Source: Cohnella sp. SGD-V74
Lineage (GTDB): Bacteria; Bacillota; Bacilli; Paenibacillales; Paenibacillaceae
Direction: 5' to 3'
Assembly: GCF_003001675.1 (NCBI RefSeq)
Contig: NZ_PVYW01000016.1
Span: 62,001 to 126,000 of the forward strand
DNA length: 64,000 bases
Below the pieces are notes generated by a model. That model ran no database searches and was not told the origin of the DNA. It saw only the letters and a list, made by a program, of their open reading frames with translations. Of the stretch, positions 38,390 to 46,202 are shown one piece after another. The translations under genes were made by a program, and so were the position numbers. Numbering within the stretch: position 1 is the first letter of the stretch; each line of letters begins with the position of its first letter.

Positions 38390-38968
38390 TTAAAGGACGG
38401 CCGGCTCGGTCGCGCGGTCGGTCGACATTCGGATGCCGACGAGCAGGCTGCGAGAGATGAGGCCGGCCATGTTCATAACGAGGTGCAGCCGGGTGCTTTG
38501 CAGAGCTTGGTACCCAAGCAGCCCTCCGATGTTCACGATGCCGGATACGTGAATATCTCCGACGGGCGGCAGCTGCTTGTTCACACCCGCGCCCGGTCGA
38601 AGCGGGCCGTCCCCGATCACGACGGCGCCGATGCTGGACGCTTGTCCGAGACAGGCGTCGATGCCGATGACGAACGGGTCGTCGAACCGGAAAGAGAGCT
38701 TGTCCATCGTATCCGCCAGGTTCATGGCGTGAACGGGATTTTCCAGCGTGCCGAAAATCTCGAATTCAGGAGAACGGTACTTGCCGAGCAGCGTGCCCGT
38801 CAGCGGGCCGAGCGAATCTCCCGTACAGCGGTCCGTTCCGATGCAGACGACAACGATGCGCCTGTGCGGCGAAAGCCGGTTGAAATACGCGCCGAATTTG
38901 CTCGCCAACCGCATCGAAGCGGCCGGATCGGTGTGGGCGACGTAGTAGGGCATGGGCAGAATGGACAT
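38390..38968 (-). CDS. yyaC: YyaC-type spore protease-like protein
   Basis: 192 residues of the YyaC family, related to the germination protease Gpr. VVVCIGTDRCTGDSLGPLTG, FVIGIDACLG and VSGIVNIGGLLGYQALQSTR are the conserved blocks. Found almost only in endospore formers, so it is the best marker of sporulation in the window. GAGGTGAAGG precedes the ATG. The substrate in spores is not established. Confidence 0.92.
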   Translation of the reverse strand: MSILPMPYYVAHTDPAASMRLASKFGAYFNRLSPHRRIVVVCIGTDRCTGDSLGPLTGTLLGKYRSPEFEIFGTLENPVHAMNLADTMDKLSFRFDDPFVIGIDACLGQASSIGAVVIGDGPLRPGAGVNKQLPPVGDIHVSGIVNIGGLLGYQALQSTRLHLVMNMAGLISRSLLVGIRMSTDRATEPAVL

Positions 38969-39023
38969 TCCTTCACCTCGTTAAGCAGGCATATTGGGCT
39001 GATCAATCGAGCTATAAATGAAT

Positions 39024-39038
39024 GATACATTATGTATC
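39024..39038. promoter_or_regulatory. palindrome upstream of yyaC
   Basis: GATACAT-T-ATGTATC is a perfect palindrome 56 bp before the yyaC start on the minus strand, a possible operator. The rest of 38969-39282 shows no gene. Confidence 0.35.
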
Positions 39039-39282
39039 GAGAAAAGGTTGTCGGTTTATCGCTCGCTTGCGACGCAAGTTGCGCGGTCGTTCGACAAGGC
39101 CGACATGCCGCGAAGCCGAGCACGCAACGATCGATCATCCGCTCGACAACCGTACTTTCTCTCCAACCCCCGGCGTCCCGCGTCAACGACGAAGTCGTGA
39201 CGGAGACTTGAAGCGAACCGATTCACAGCCCATCGTTCATGCTGTAAACTGTTGGTGAATGAGGTTGGGCGGGAGGATGCAG

Positions 39283-39831
39283 ATGAAATGGACGCTGAGG
39301 ACGGCGGCCGTCCTGTGGCTTATGCTGCTTGCGGGCGAAGGGGTCGCGGGAGCTGCAGCGGGGAAGCCGGAAGCGCTTGACGGCGTGCTGAATCTGGAGG
39401 GCTATTCGTTCGAACGGGACGGCGAACTCGCATTAAGCGGCGAATGGGAGCTTTACTGGCAGGCGCTGCTGGAGCCCGGAGCTTTCGCCGATGCCGTTCC
39501 CGCGGGTTATGCCCGGGTGCCGGGCACCTGGAACGATCAGAAGCTGGACGGAGTCGATCTGTCCAACCAAGGGTACGCCACCTATCGGCTTGTCGTGAGA
39601 CTTGATCGGGAATACGACGCGGAGTCCCAAGACAGCGCGATGATGTCGGTGCGCATTCCCGGGGCGGCTTCGGCTTACAGGCTGTGGATTAACGGCAAGC
39701 CGATCGCTTCCGTCGGACAAGTCGGTATCGACGCCGCGGCTTTATTTTGCCGGGGTCTGCTTTATGATTCTGCTTCGCACGCTATCGGTAGGAGGATGGA
39801 AGCGGGACTGCGGGCGATCGCTACCTGCTGA
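39283..39831 (+). pseudogene. N-terminal fragment of a 7TMR-DISM-type sensor protein
   Basis: ATG 39283 after GGGAGG starts a signal peptide, then a jelly-roll sensor start (GYSFERDGELALSGEWELYW, RVPGTWND, YATYRLVVRLDREY, YRLWINGKPIASVGQVG), as in 7TMR-DISM sensors of Paenibacillaceae. Those proteins go on for hundreds of residues through seven membrane segments and a kinase or cyclase domain. Here homology stops near residue 150 and the frame ends at 39831 after running into an unrelated GLUG coding region. I read it as a truncated gene. Confidence 0.72.
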
Positions 39832-40559
39832 CGACGGCCGCTCATCTGAACAACGTGCGCAGCAAGCTCGGCAGCAGCTTCAAGCTTGCCGGAGACATCG
39901 ATCTCAACGTATCTCCTTACAATACGGGCGAAGGATGGATGCCGATCGGGGCGTTCGATCTGTTCGGGGATACGGCGGCAACGAGCTTTACCGGCACGTT
40001 CGACAGAGCCGGATTCGTCATCTCCAATCTGTATATGAACCGTACGAAATCCATCTCCGCGCTGTTCGCGCAAATCCAGGGAGCCGCGGAGCTGACCGAC
40101 GTGCGTCTGGTGAACGGGAATGTTACGGGCGATACGTACATCGGAGCATTGGTAGCGGTTCAGAAGCAAGGAACGATCCGAGGTGTTCATGCGGCGGGAG
40201 TCCTGCGGTCAATCCGAGCCGACGATACGAACAGCTTGGGCAGACTGGTCGGCTCGCAGTGGAGCGGTCTTATCGCGGAAAGCTCGTTCGTGGGGCTGAT
40301 CGACGGCAGCGGTTATTACGTTGGGGGCTTGGTCGGGTATCGCGACGGAGGGACGATCTCAGGCAGCTATTCCTCCGCCGAGGTAAGAGGGGCGGCTTGC
40401 GTTGGCGGACTCGTCGGCTACAGCGAAGGCGGAGCGCTGTCCGACAGCTATGCGACCGGCGAAGTGGATGCGACTCCGGACAACGGCGGCCTGATCGGCA
40501 TAATGAAGCGAAGCAGAGGGCTCCAAGAGACGAAAGTCTCCGGGCGTCCTTTTATTTAA
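39792..40559 (+). pseudogene. fragment of a GLUG-repeat surface protein
   Basis: In another frame, open from 39792, the sequence reads GSGTAGDRYLLTTAAHLNNV, KLAGDIDLNVSPYNTGEGWM, then GLUG-type repeats (SGYYVGGLVGYRDGGTISGS, GAACVGGLVGYSEGGALSDS). Such repeats belong to large adhesins or S-layer-anchored proteins. A TAG lies just upstream (39789-39791), there is no signal peptide, and the last repeat DNGGLIGIM is followed by unrelated codons, so both ends are missing. Fused end to end with the sensor fragment, it marks a deletion junction. Confidence 0.7.
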
Positions 40560-40564
40560 CATTG

Positions 40565-40640
40565 CGTAACTAGTCAAACTAGGAACAACTAACCGGTGAA
40601 AGTCCGGCGGAAGTAAGAGAAATCCGTATTCGAAAGAAAG
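40565..40640 (+). other. short segment resembling a group II intron 5' region
   Basis: CTAGTCAAACTAG and CCGGTGAAAGTCCGG form adjacent small hairpins. GGTGAAAGTCC between pairing arms is common near the 5' end of bacterial group II introns. No reverse transcriptase and no domain V are present, so this would be a remnant at most. Confidence 0.25.
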
Positions 40641-40732
40641 CGGCAAGGTTGGCGGAGGATAAAGCTCTACTTCATTCGGCAAAACGAGTTCGTTGATTCA
40701 GCCGGGCGATCATCCCTTCTTGGCTAGAAAAG

Positions 40733-40893
40733 TCAAGAAGAGCAATGAATCCGCATCGTTTCAAAATCAACCTTCCATTTGGCTTTCATCATAAAATCAA
40801 TGCCAAGTATTCCATCGACAACTGAATGCTCCGGTCGTTATGTATTAATGTTAAAGAGACAACTGGCAATCCATTGTGGAGACGTATGTTCAT
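40733..40893 (-). pseudogene. gutted retropepsin-like aspartyl protease gene
   Basis: On the minus strand an ATG at 40893 starts MNIRLHNGLPVVSLTLIHND, the normal opening of small bacterial retropepsin-like proteins. About 25 codons later homology jumps, in another frame, to VVDGILGIDFMMKAKWKVDF, the normal ending, then stops at 40733. The central ~80 residues with the catalytic DTG are gone. The ATG overlaps the stop of the small gene at 40890-41150, showing the original two-gene layout. Family recognition is from memory and unchecked. Confidence 0.6.
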
Positions 40894-41150
40894 GTGTGTT
40901 GCCGCACTCCTGAGAAAATTTCTTCTACGACCTCTACATCGGTTCGGCTGGTATGGAAAACGTACAGCTCTCGTGAGGGATACAGCTTGTGAAAGTGTTT
41001 GTATCCGCTCCAGGCTTCTTGTGGAGTGTTGTACTCTTGTATAACAGTCAAGTCCTCAAGATGGCGTAAGTGATTGTTTGAACTTGCTTTTAAAGCCTCT
41101 ACCAATACAAAACAGCTCGGATGTTGTCCCATAATTTGTTCCCATTTCAT
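40890..41150 (-). CDS. small conserved protein, former partner of a retropepsin-like protein
   Basis: 86 residues with no membrane segment: HPSCFVLVEALKASSNNH, VIQEYNTPQEAWSGYKHFHK and SRELYVFHTSRTDVEVVEE. This pattern recurs in small Firmicute and cyanobacterial proteins encoded just before a retropepsin-like gene. Start ATG 41150 preceded by GAGGTGAGG; a GTG at 41159 is also in frame. A -10 box TATAAT lies upstream on the minus strand. Function unknown. Since its partner is destroyed, it may be an orphan drifting toward loss. Confidence 0.6.
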   Translation of the reverse strand: MKWEQIMGQHPSCFVLVEALKASSNNHLRHLEDLTVIQEYNTPQEAWSGYKHFHKLYPSRELYVFHTSRTDVEVVEEIFSGVRQHT

Positions 41151-41387
41151 CAGCCTCACCTCGCTTGATCGTTTGATTTTATTATAGCATAAGTGCTTGA
41201 TTACATTTCAGGCATGATTCCTTGCGCAATAACTGGTACAGAGGCGAGCGATGCGTGGCTCCAAGCTGTTTCCAGTTCGTTTTTTCGTGTCTGAGAATTG
41301 TCCGGAGCTACGCTGCGGTACTTCTCAAACTTTTTTCACCCCACAGCAAACTTTCCGCTTTTTCGCCGGGTAATACTTGTAGTGAGC

Positions 41388-41560
41388 GTTCAAAAAGTTC
41401 GGTTTTCAGCACCGAGAAGGTTGGATGAAGACCGGAGATGAGGAACGGTCGTAAAGCGTAGTGGAAGCTACGTGAGCACCGGAAGAACCGGCTGAATTCA
41501 AGATTCGATGTCGAGTATGCATCCTGGGATGCTTCGTGATCAAAATCGGACTTTTTGAAC
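41388..41560. mobile_element. MITE-like element, 173 bp
   Basis: Terminal inverted repeats of about 19 bp: GTTCAAAAAGTTCGGTTTT at 41388 and, reversed, GTTCAAAAAGTCCGATTTT ending at 41560, two mismatches. The interior has several small palindromes (GCATCC-TG-GGATGC, CGTAG-TGGAAG-CTACG) and no open frame. No clear target duplication is seen. It lies 36 bp before the sigma factor start, so it now supplies or interrupts that promoter. No transposase is encoded in the window. Confidence 0.6.
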
Positions 41561-41596
41561 AACTGCTTATAGAACAGCAGGAAAGAGGGGATTCGA

Positions 41597-42121
41597 GTGG
41601 ACAACCGGTTGATCGAACGCATTCTCCAAGGAGACCGCAACGCGTTTCGGTCGCTGTACGACGAATATTTCGACTATGCGATGCGCACCGCCAAGCTCGT
41701 GACCAAGAACGGGGAGTGGGCGAAGGACGCGGTGCAGGAAACGTTTCTCCGGGTATACCGGAACGTCTGGCAGTACGACGGGAGCAAACCGTTTAAGCCA
41801 TGGTTCTACTGTATTTTGCTCCGCGAGTGCTACAGGGTGATGGAACGGGAGAAAAAGGTGGTGCCGTTCGGAGAGCAGCTTGAGAAAATCGCCGTCGAGC
41901 AGAAGCTGCCCGATGTTTCGGTGGACGTGTACGAGGTGCTGCAGACGTTGGACGACTTGTACCGCATTCCGCTCATTCTGAAATATTTGCACGACTACAG
42001 CGAGAAGGAAATCGCCGACATGCTCGACGTGAACGTGAATACGCTGAAATCGCGCTTGCTCAAGGGACGGGAAAAGATGAAGAAAGGGCTGGGGGGCGAA
42101 CGCTATGGAACGGAATCTTAA
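41597..42121 (+). CDS. ECF-type RNA polymerase sigma factor
   Basis: 174 residues. Region 2 reads RNAFRSLYDEYFDYAMRTAK and WAKDAVQETFLRVYRNVWQY; region 4 reads LILKYLHDYSEKEIADMLDV, then NVNTLKSRLLKGREKMKKGL. GTG start with AGAGGGG six bases upstream. It overlaps a membrane protein gene by 17 bp, the usual sigma/anti-sigma pairing. The signal is likely envelope-related, as for SigW/SigV-type factors; the exact group cannot be named. Confidence 0.92.
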   Translation: MDNRLIERILQGDRNAFRSLYDEYFDYAMRTAKLVTKNGEWAKDAVQETFLRVYRNVWQYDGSKPFKPWFYCILLRECYRVMEREKKVVPFGEQLEKIAVEQKLPDVSVDVYEVLQTLDDLYRIPLILKYLHDYSEKEIADMLDVNVNTLKSRLLKGREKMKKGLGGERYGTES

Positions 42122-42881
42122 AGACAAGCTGCTGGAGAAGAGCCGTTACGCCGAGGAGACGAAAGAGGAAGTATGGGACCGGATCGAAGCGATGCTGGAC
42201 AGCGAGCCGGCGGCGCCGACGAGAATGGAAACCAGGTCGCGGACAACGAGAAAACAGACGAAGAGGAGCGATCGAACGATGAGAACGCTGAAAATAACGA
42301 TGGGAGTCGCCGTCTTTATTATGGCATTCGGAGTATTTCTGGCGATGCCGGCCGGTACGGCTTTTATGAAGGACGTCAAGGAATGGTTTGCGCCGGAAAA
42401 GAAAGTCGAGGTCGAAGTGGAAGGCCAGAAGGAAGAGACGGATCAGAAGCTGCATCAGAACGAGGAGAGTAAATATATCATTTACTACGACCAGGAGCGC
42501 TACAAGCTCGTTCAGGAGAACGGCAAGGACGTCATTACGACGAAGGAGCCGCTGCCCGAGCGTTATCCCGAAGTATCGATGACGATCGAGCAGGTTAAAG
42601 ACGAGAAGCCCGAAGATCTGATCAAGCGGCTGAGCAGCGAGCTGGCCGGCAAGTACGAGGATGTGCGCGAGGTCGAAAAGGTGTCGGATCCTGTGCAAGG
42701 CTACATGGTTCGGGCGCTGGCCGGGAAGGAATGGGACAGCGAAGTCGTCGTCATCTACGTCGTCGACAATCAGAAGCAGGGCAGCTTCACGATTACCGAG
42801 AAATACTTCCTGGAAGCTGCGGAAGGTCACGGCGCCCGGTTCCATCAGATGCTGAAGGAGTTCAAGGTGCTGGCGGAGTAA
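42105..42881 (+). CDS. membrane anti-sigma-like protein
   Basis: 258 residues: a charged cytosolic N-terminus of about 60 residues (EETKEEVWDRIEAML), one membrane segment (ITMGVAVFIMAFGVFLAMPA) and an extracytoplasmic domain rich in Glu and Lys with EVVVIYVVDNQKQGSFTITE. Topology and overlap with the sigma gene point to an anti-sigma factor or sigma-regulated sensor. There is no zinc-finger HxxxCxxC motif, so it is not a classical ZAS anti-sigma. A strong terminator follows. Confidence 0.75.
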   Translation: MERNLKDKLLEKSRYAEETKEEVWDRIEAMLDSEPAAPTRMETRSRTTRKQTKRSDRTMRTLKITMGVAVFIMAFGVFLAMPAGTAFMKDVKEWFAPEKKVEVEVEGQKEETDQKLHQNEESKYIIYYDQERYKLVQENGKDVITTKEPLPERYPEVSMTIEQVKDEKPEDLIKRLSSELAGKYEDVREVEKVSDPVQGYMVRALAGKEWDSEVVVIYVVDNQKQGSFTITEKYFLEAAEGHGARFHQMLKEFKVLAE

Positions 42882-42891
42882 CGTTGAAAAG

Positions 42892-42924
42892 AAGCCCTCC
42901 CCGGGTGGTCCCGGGGAGGGCTTT
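42892..42924. terminator. rho-independent terminator
   Basis: AAGCCCTCCCCGGG-TGGT-CCCGGGGAGGGCTT, then T. Symmetric enough to serve the convergent NlpC/P60 gene as well. Confidence 0.9.
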
Positions 42925-42994
42925 CGCGCGCTGGTGACGGCAACGCGTTGCGGAGTTCTTTTGGCGGATCAGATAGGCCCCCCGACTCTCCAAA

Positions 42995-44026
42995 CTAGAT
43001 CAGCCTGCGAGCCGTGACGAATCTCTTTTTCCATTTTTCGTCGAAATCGTCGAAGTGGACGCCCTTGACCTTGGAGAAGGTGTGCAAAATCCGGTTGTCG
43101 CCCGCATAGATGCCGACGTGTCCGATCTCCAGCCCGCGCGCTCCGAAAAACAGCAAATCCCCGACGCGAAGCTCGTCCAAACCAACCGCCCGGCCTTCCT
43201 TCGCCTGATTGTACGAGACGCGCGGCAGGTCGACGGACAGCACTTCCTCGAAGACGTGGTGCACGAAGGAGGAGCAGTCGAACGTGTCGGTCTGGCCGAG
43301 CGCCGCGCCGAACTCGTAAGGCGTGCCTATGTACTGCGAGCCGAAGGCAATCAATTCGTCTCCCTGCAGCTTGGCAAGTGTCGGGCTCTCGTAATCGGTG
43401 TACTGCGGCTTGGCCGAGACGAAGCCGATCCGGTCGTCCTGCGTGCGCACTTCCAGCCATTTCGCGTCGATCTCGCGGAGCACCTGGATTTTCTCGCCCT
43501 TGGCGAGCATGCCGCGGATCGGAGTATCGGAGGCGGCGTCGGGCGCGGCGCGCAGGTTCACGCCGTAGGTGACGGAAGTACGGAACTCCCGAACGGTGGA
43601 GATCGTAATGTCGTTGGCGTAGGCGTGCCACTGCACGACGTTGCCGAGCGTTTCGCCGATGAAGCGAAGCGGCAGCATCGCCGTTCCGTTCACGATGGCG
43701 CCCGGCTGGGACAGCGGGATCGATTTGCCGTTCAAGGATGCCGTTGTATCTCCGATTCGGTATGTAAACAGGATGCCGTCCTTGATCGCGCTCACCGTCT
43801 GCGCGGCGTTCGACCAGGTCACCTCGGCGCGCTGCGCTTCGAAAATCGCCCTCATCGGCACGAGCGTCGCGCCTCCGACGACGATCGGATCGGCGGCTAG
43901 CGCCAGCTTCTTTCCGTCTACGTAAATATCGGGAGCGCCGCCTTGAGCCGCCGCATGCGCATGCGCGGGCAGCGCTTGTCCGAGGAGCAGGCCCAGCAGG
44001 GCGATTGCTCCGATTCTGGTTAACAT
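42995..44026 (-). CDS. secreted NlpC/P60 endopeptidase with copper-amine-oxidase-like N-domain and SH3
   Basis: 343 residues. Signal peptide (GAIALLGLLLGQALPAHAHA), a stalk domain of the copper amine oxidase N-terminal type (IVVGGATLVPMRAIFEAQRA, AMLPLRFIGETLGNVVQW), a bacterial SH3 domain (VNLRAAPDAASDTPIRGML) and a C-terminal NlpC/P60 domain with catalytic Cys in TDTFDCSSFVHHVF and His in IGHVGIYAGDNRILHTFS. It should cut peptide stems of peptidoglycan outside the cell. The three-domain order is common in Paenibacillus. Confidence 0.92.
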   Translation of the reverse strand: MLTRIGAIALLGLLLGQALPAHAHAAAQGGAPDIYVDGKKLALAADPIVVGGATLVPMRAIFEAQRAEVTWSNAAQTVSAIKDGILFTYRIGDTTASLNGKSIPLSQPGAIVNGTAMLPLRFIGETLGNVVQWHAYANDITISTVREFRTSVTYGVNLRAAPDAASDTPIRGMLAKGEKIQVLREIDAKWLEVRTQDDRIGFVSAKPQYTDYESPTLAKLQGDELIAFGSQYIGTPYEFGAALGQTDTFDCSSFVHHVFEEVLSVDLPRVSYNQAKEGRAVGLDELRVGDLLFFGARGLEIGHVGIYAGDNRILHTFSKVKGVHFDDFDEKWKKRFVTARRLI

Positions 44027-44106
44027 GTTGCCGTCCTTCTCCCTTCGTCCTAAGTCTTACTATGTTTGACGCTGGGAGGGAACGGTAGGTTGTGTGGAAA
44101 ATGGTG

Positions 44107-44190
44107 GGCGCGAAGCGGAGCGGGCTCCATCGGCGGACAGAAGCGATTCCGAATGACGGATGTCGAGATGCCCTTGCTCCGCTTCGCGCC
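44107..44190. repeat. 15-bp perfect inverted repeat with 54-bp spacer
   Basis: GGCGCGAAGCGGAGC (44107-44121) and GCTCCGCTTCGCGCC (44176-44190) pair perfectly, with GGGC/GCCC continuing inside. There is no T-tract. It lies between two minus-strand genes and could be a cruciform, a structured RNA or a read-through control element. Confidence 0.65.
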
Positions 44191-44196
44191 GCCGCT

Positions 44197-44700
44197 TCAA
44201 ACGGCGCTCGTCAGAGAGAAAGAACTGCAGGGGAGACGACGCTCCAGCGTTTGGCCGAGCACTTGAGCGAATGCCGGTTCGCCGGCGGTGGGAATGACCC
44301 AGACGGTCATATCCGACAGCTTGGATCGGGGAAGGCGATAGTCGCCGGATAACGGAATCGGCATCCGGTTCAGAATACCCCTCTCGGGAGCGATTTCCAG
44401 CCGGATTTGCCCGTGAACTTGGAACAGATGACTGAATCCGGTCGATTCGGCGGCCGTCCAGCGGATCGATTCGATCCGTTCCACCGAGAACCAGATTTCC
44501 TTGCCTTGCGCGTCGGCTAACCGGATGCGGTCCAGGCACAGATTTCTTTCGCTGAGTTGGCACATGGCGAGCTCGAAAGCTCTTGTTTTGCCGGGGGCTC
44601 TTACCCGAAGAGCGAACGCGACGTTAAGCACGGCAGAGTCCAAGTACGTGTTTCTCATCATTTTTACGGTTTCTTGCTCCTTCAGCGAGTGAATTTTCAT
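44197..44700 (-). CDS. hypothetical protein
   Basis: 167 residues from ATG 44700 (an upstream ATG at 44772 is also open); neither start has a good ribosome site. Predicted mostly beta, with AVLNVAFALRVRAPGKTRAF and SDMTVWVIPTAGEPAFAQVL. No signal peptide or membrane segment. I do not recognise the family; a PilZ-like barrel is conceivable but the RxxxR and DxSxxG motifs are absent. Gene reality rests on a frame longer than chance and codon use like its neighbours. Confidence 0.5.
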   Translation of the reverse strand: MKIHSLKEQETVKMMRNTYLDSAVLNVAFALRVRAPGKTRAFELAMCQLSERNLCLDRIRLADAQGKEIWFSVERIESIRWTAAESTGFSHLFQVHGQIRLEIAPERGILNRMPIPLSGDYRLPRSKLSDMTVWVIPTAGEPAFAQVLGQTLERRLPCSSFSLTSAV

Positions 44701-44848
44701 ACGGTTTTCATCATACCGAGTTGCGGGCGAGAAGGGTGTTGGATTGTCGGGGGAGAACATTGCTATTTTCATCGAACGAAGGCGGATGGGATCGACTGAA
44801 GGAAAAAGTAGATTTGAATTTAAATAATCATATATAATTAAAATTATT

Positions 44849-44899
44849 GAAATTTTATTTCGAAATTTCGTTGACGAAAAAATCGGCCCGGATTATGAT
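44849..44899 (+). promoter_or_regulatory. promoter of the muropeptide-recycling operon with operator-like palindromes
   Basis: TTGACG (44871-44876), 17 bp, TATGAT (44894-44899). Directly upstream GAAAT-TTT-ATTTC (44849-44861) and CGAAATTTCG (44861-44870) share a half-site. GAAAT/ATTTC arms are common in RpiR-family sites such as those of MurR, but no such regulator is encoded nearby. Confidence 0.6.
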
Positions 44900-44938
44900 T
44901 ACGACAGAAATGTGCCGGGTGAGCGTAGGGGGCTGGCG

Positions 44939-46177
44939 ATGAGTATGGACGAGAATGGGAACGTTTACGGAAAGCGATACCGCGAAGCAAGCGCGCGCGA
45001 AGGCGCCGGGGGCGTCCGCCGCGCGGTAGGTTTAATGTCGGGCACGTCGGTGGACGGAATCGACGCGGCGGCGATCGAGATTCGGGAGGGAGAAGGAGGC
45101 CGGCCGCAAATCCGGCTGCTTGCTTTCGAGAATACTCCGTATCCGGCGGACGTGAGAGCGGAAATTTTCGCGCTGTTCGAGCCTTCCGCCGCGACGGTCG
45201 ACCGGGTCGGGCGTCTTAACGTGCTGCTGGGCGAGCTCTATGCGGAAGCGGCGTTGTCGGCGATCCGGCAGGCCGGCCTGAAGCCGGAGGAGATCGCGGT
45301 CGTCGGCTCGCACGGCCAGACGATCTATCACGCTCCCCAGCCGTTCTCGAGCCATGGCTACGATCTGCGCTATACGGTACAGATCGGCGAAGGAGCGGTT
45401 ATTGCCGCCCGGACGGGCATTCCTTGCGTATCGGATTTCCGCGTTGCGGACATGGCTTGGGGCGGGCAGGGGGCGCCTCTTGTCCCCTTTACGGAATATT
45501 TGCTGTACGGAGAGTCGGACAGAACGCTGCTGCTGCAAAACATCGGCGGCATCGGGAACGTTACCGTCCTGCCCGCGGCGTGTTCGCCCGAGGAAGTGTA
45601 CGCCTTTGATACCGGACCGGGCAATATGCTGATCGACGGCGTCGTGTCGCGGCTGTTTCCGGGCATGTCGATGGACGTCGGCGGGGCGATCGCCAAGGAA
45701 GGGCGTGTCGACGAGGAACTGCTTGGGCGCTTGCAAGAGGAGCCTTATTATGCGCAGCCGCTTCCGAAGTCGACCGGACGGGAGCTGTTCGGCACGGCGT
45801 ACGTCGACAAGCTGCTCGCCTATGGAGAAGAGCGCGGCTTGTCGGCAAGCGATCTTGCGGCTACGGTGACGAGGCTGACGGCATGGTCGATCGGGGACGG
45901 CTATCGGCGCTTCATCCGTCCGAAGCATGCGGCGGACGCGATGATCGTCGGCGGAGGCGGCAGCTACAATCCGACGTTGATCGGCATGCTGAAGGAGGAA
46001 CTGGAACCGATGGGCGTCGAGGTGCTGACGCAGGAGGACATCGGTCTGAGCAGCGACGCCAAGGAAGCGGTCGCCTTCGCGCTGCTCGCGGATTATGCCG
46101 TCGCCGGCAGGCCGAACAGCCTTCCGGGAGTGACGGGGGCTAAGCGGGCGGCCGTTCTCGGGAAGATTTCTTATTAG
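44939..46177 (+). CDS. anmK: anhydro-N-acetylmuramic acid kinase
   Basis: 412 residues. VGLMSGTSVDGIDAAAIEI is the AnmK phosphate-binding start; GSHGQTIYH, PLVPFTEYLL, LQNIGGIGNVT and FDTGPGNMLIDG are conserved blocks. It opens the anhydro ring and phosphorylates to MurNAc-6-phosphate. ATG 44939 has AGGGGG six bases upstream; an earlier GTG at 44912 is open but lacks a site. First gene of a three-gene operon for reuse of peptidoglycan sugars. Confidence 0.95.
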   Translation: MSMDENGNVYGKRYREASAREGAGGVRRAVGLMSGTSVDGIDAAAIEIREGEGGRPQIRLLAFENTPYPADVRAEIFALFEPSAATVDRVGRLNVLLGELYAEAALSAIRQAGLKPEEIAVVGSHGQTIYHAPQPFSSHGYDLRYTVQIGEGAVIAARTGIPCVSDFRVADMAWGGQGAPLVPFTEYLLYGESDRTLLLQNIGGIGNVTVLPAACSPEEVYAFDTGPGNMLIDGVVSRLFPGMSMDVGGAIAKEGRVDEELLGRLQEEPYYAQPLPKSTGRELFGTAYVDKLLAYGEERGLSASDLAATVTRLTAWSIGDGYRRFIRPKHAADAMIVGGGGSYNPTLIGMLKEELEPMGVEVLTQEDIGLSSDAKEAVAFALLADYAVAGRPNSLPGVTGAKRAAVLGKISY

Positions 46178-46202
46178 CAGAGGCAGAGACGGGAGGAAGA
46201 AG

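Noticed and set aside
40565..40640. Functional group II intron
   Set aside because: Only a short 5'-like motif; no reverse transcriptase, domain V or 3' boundary.
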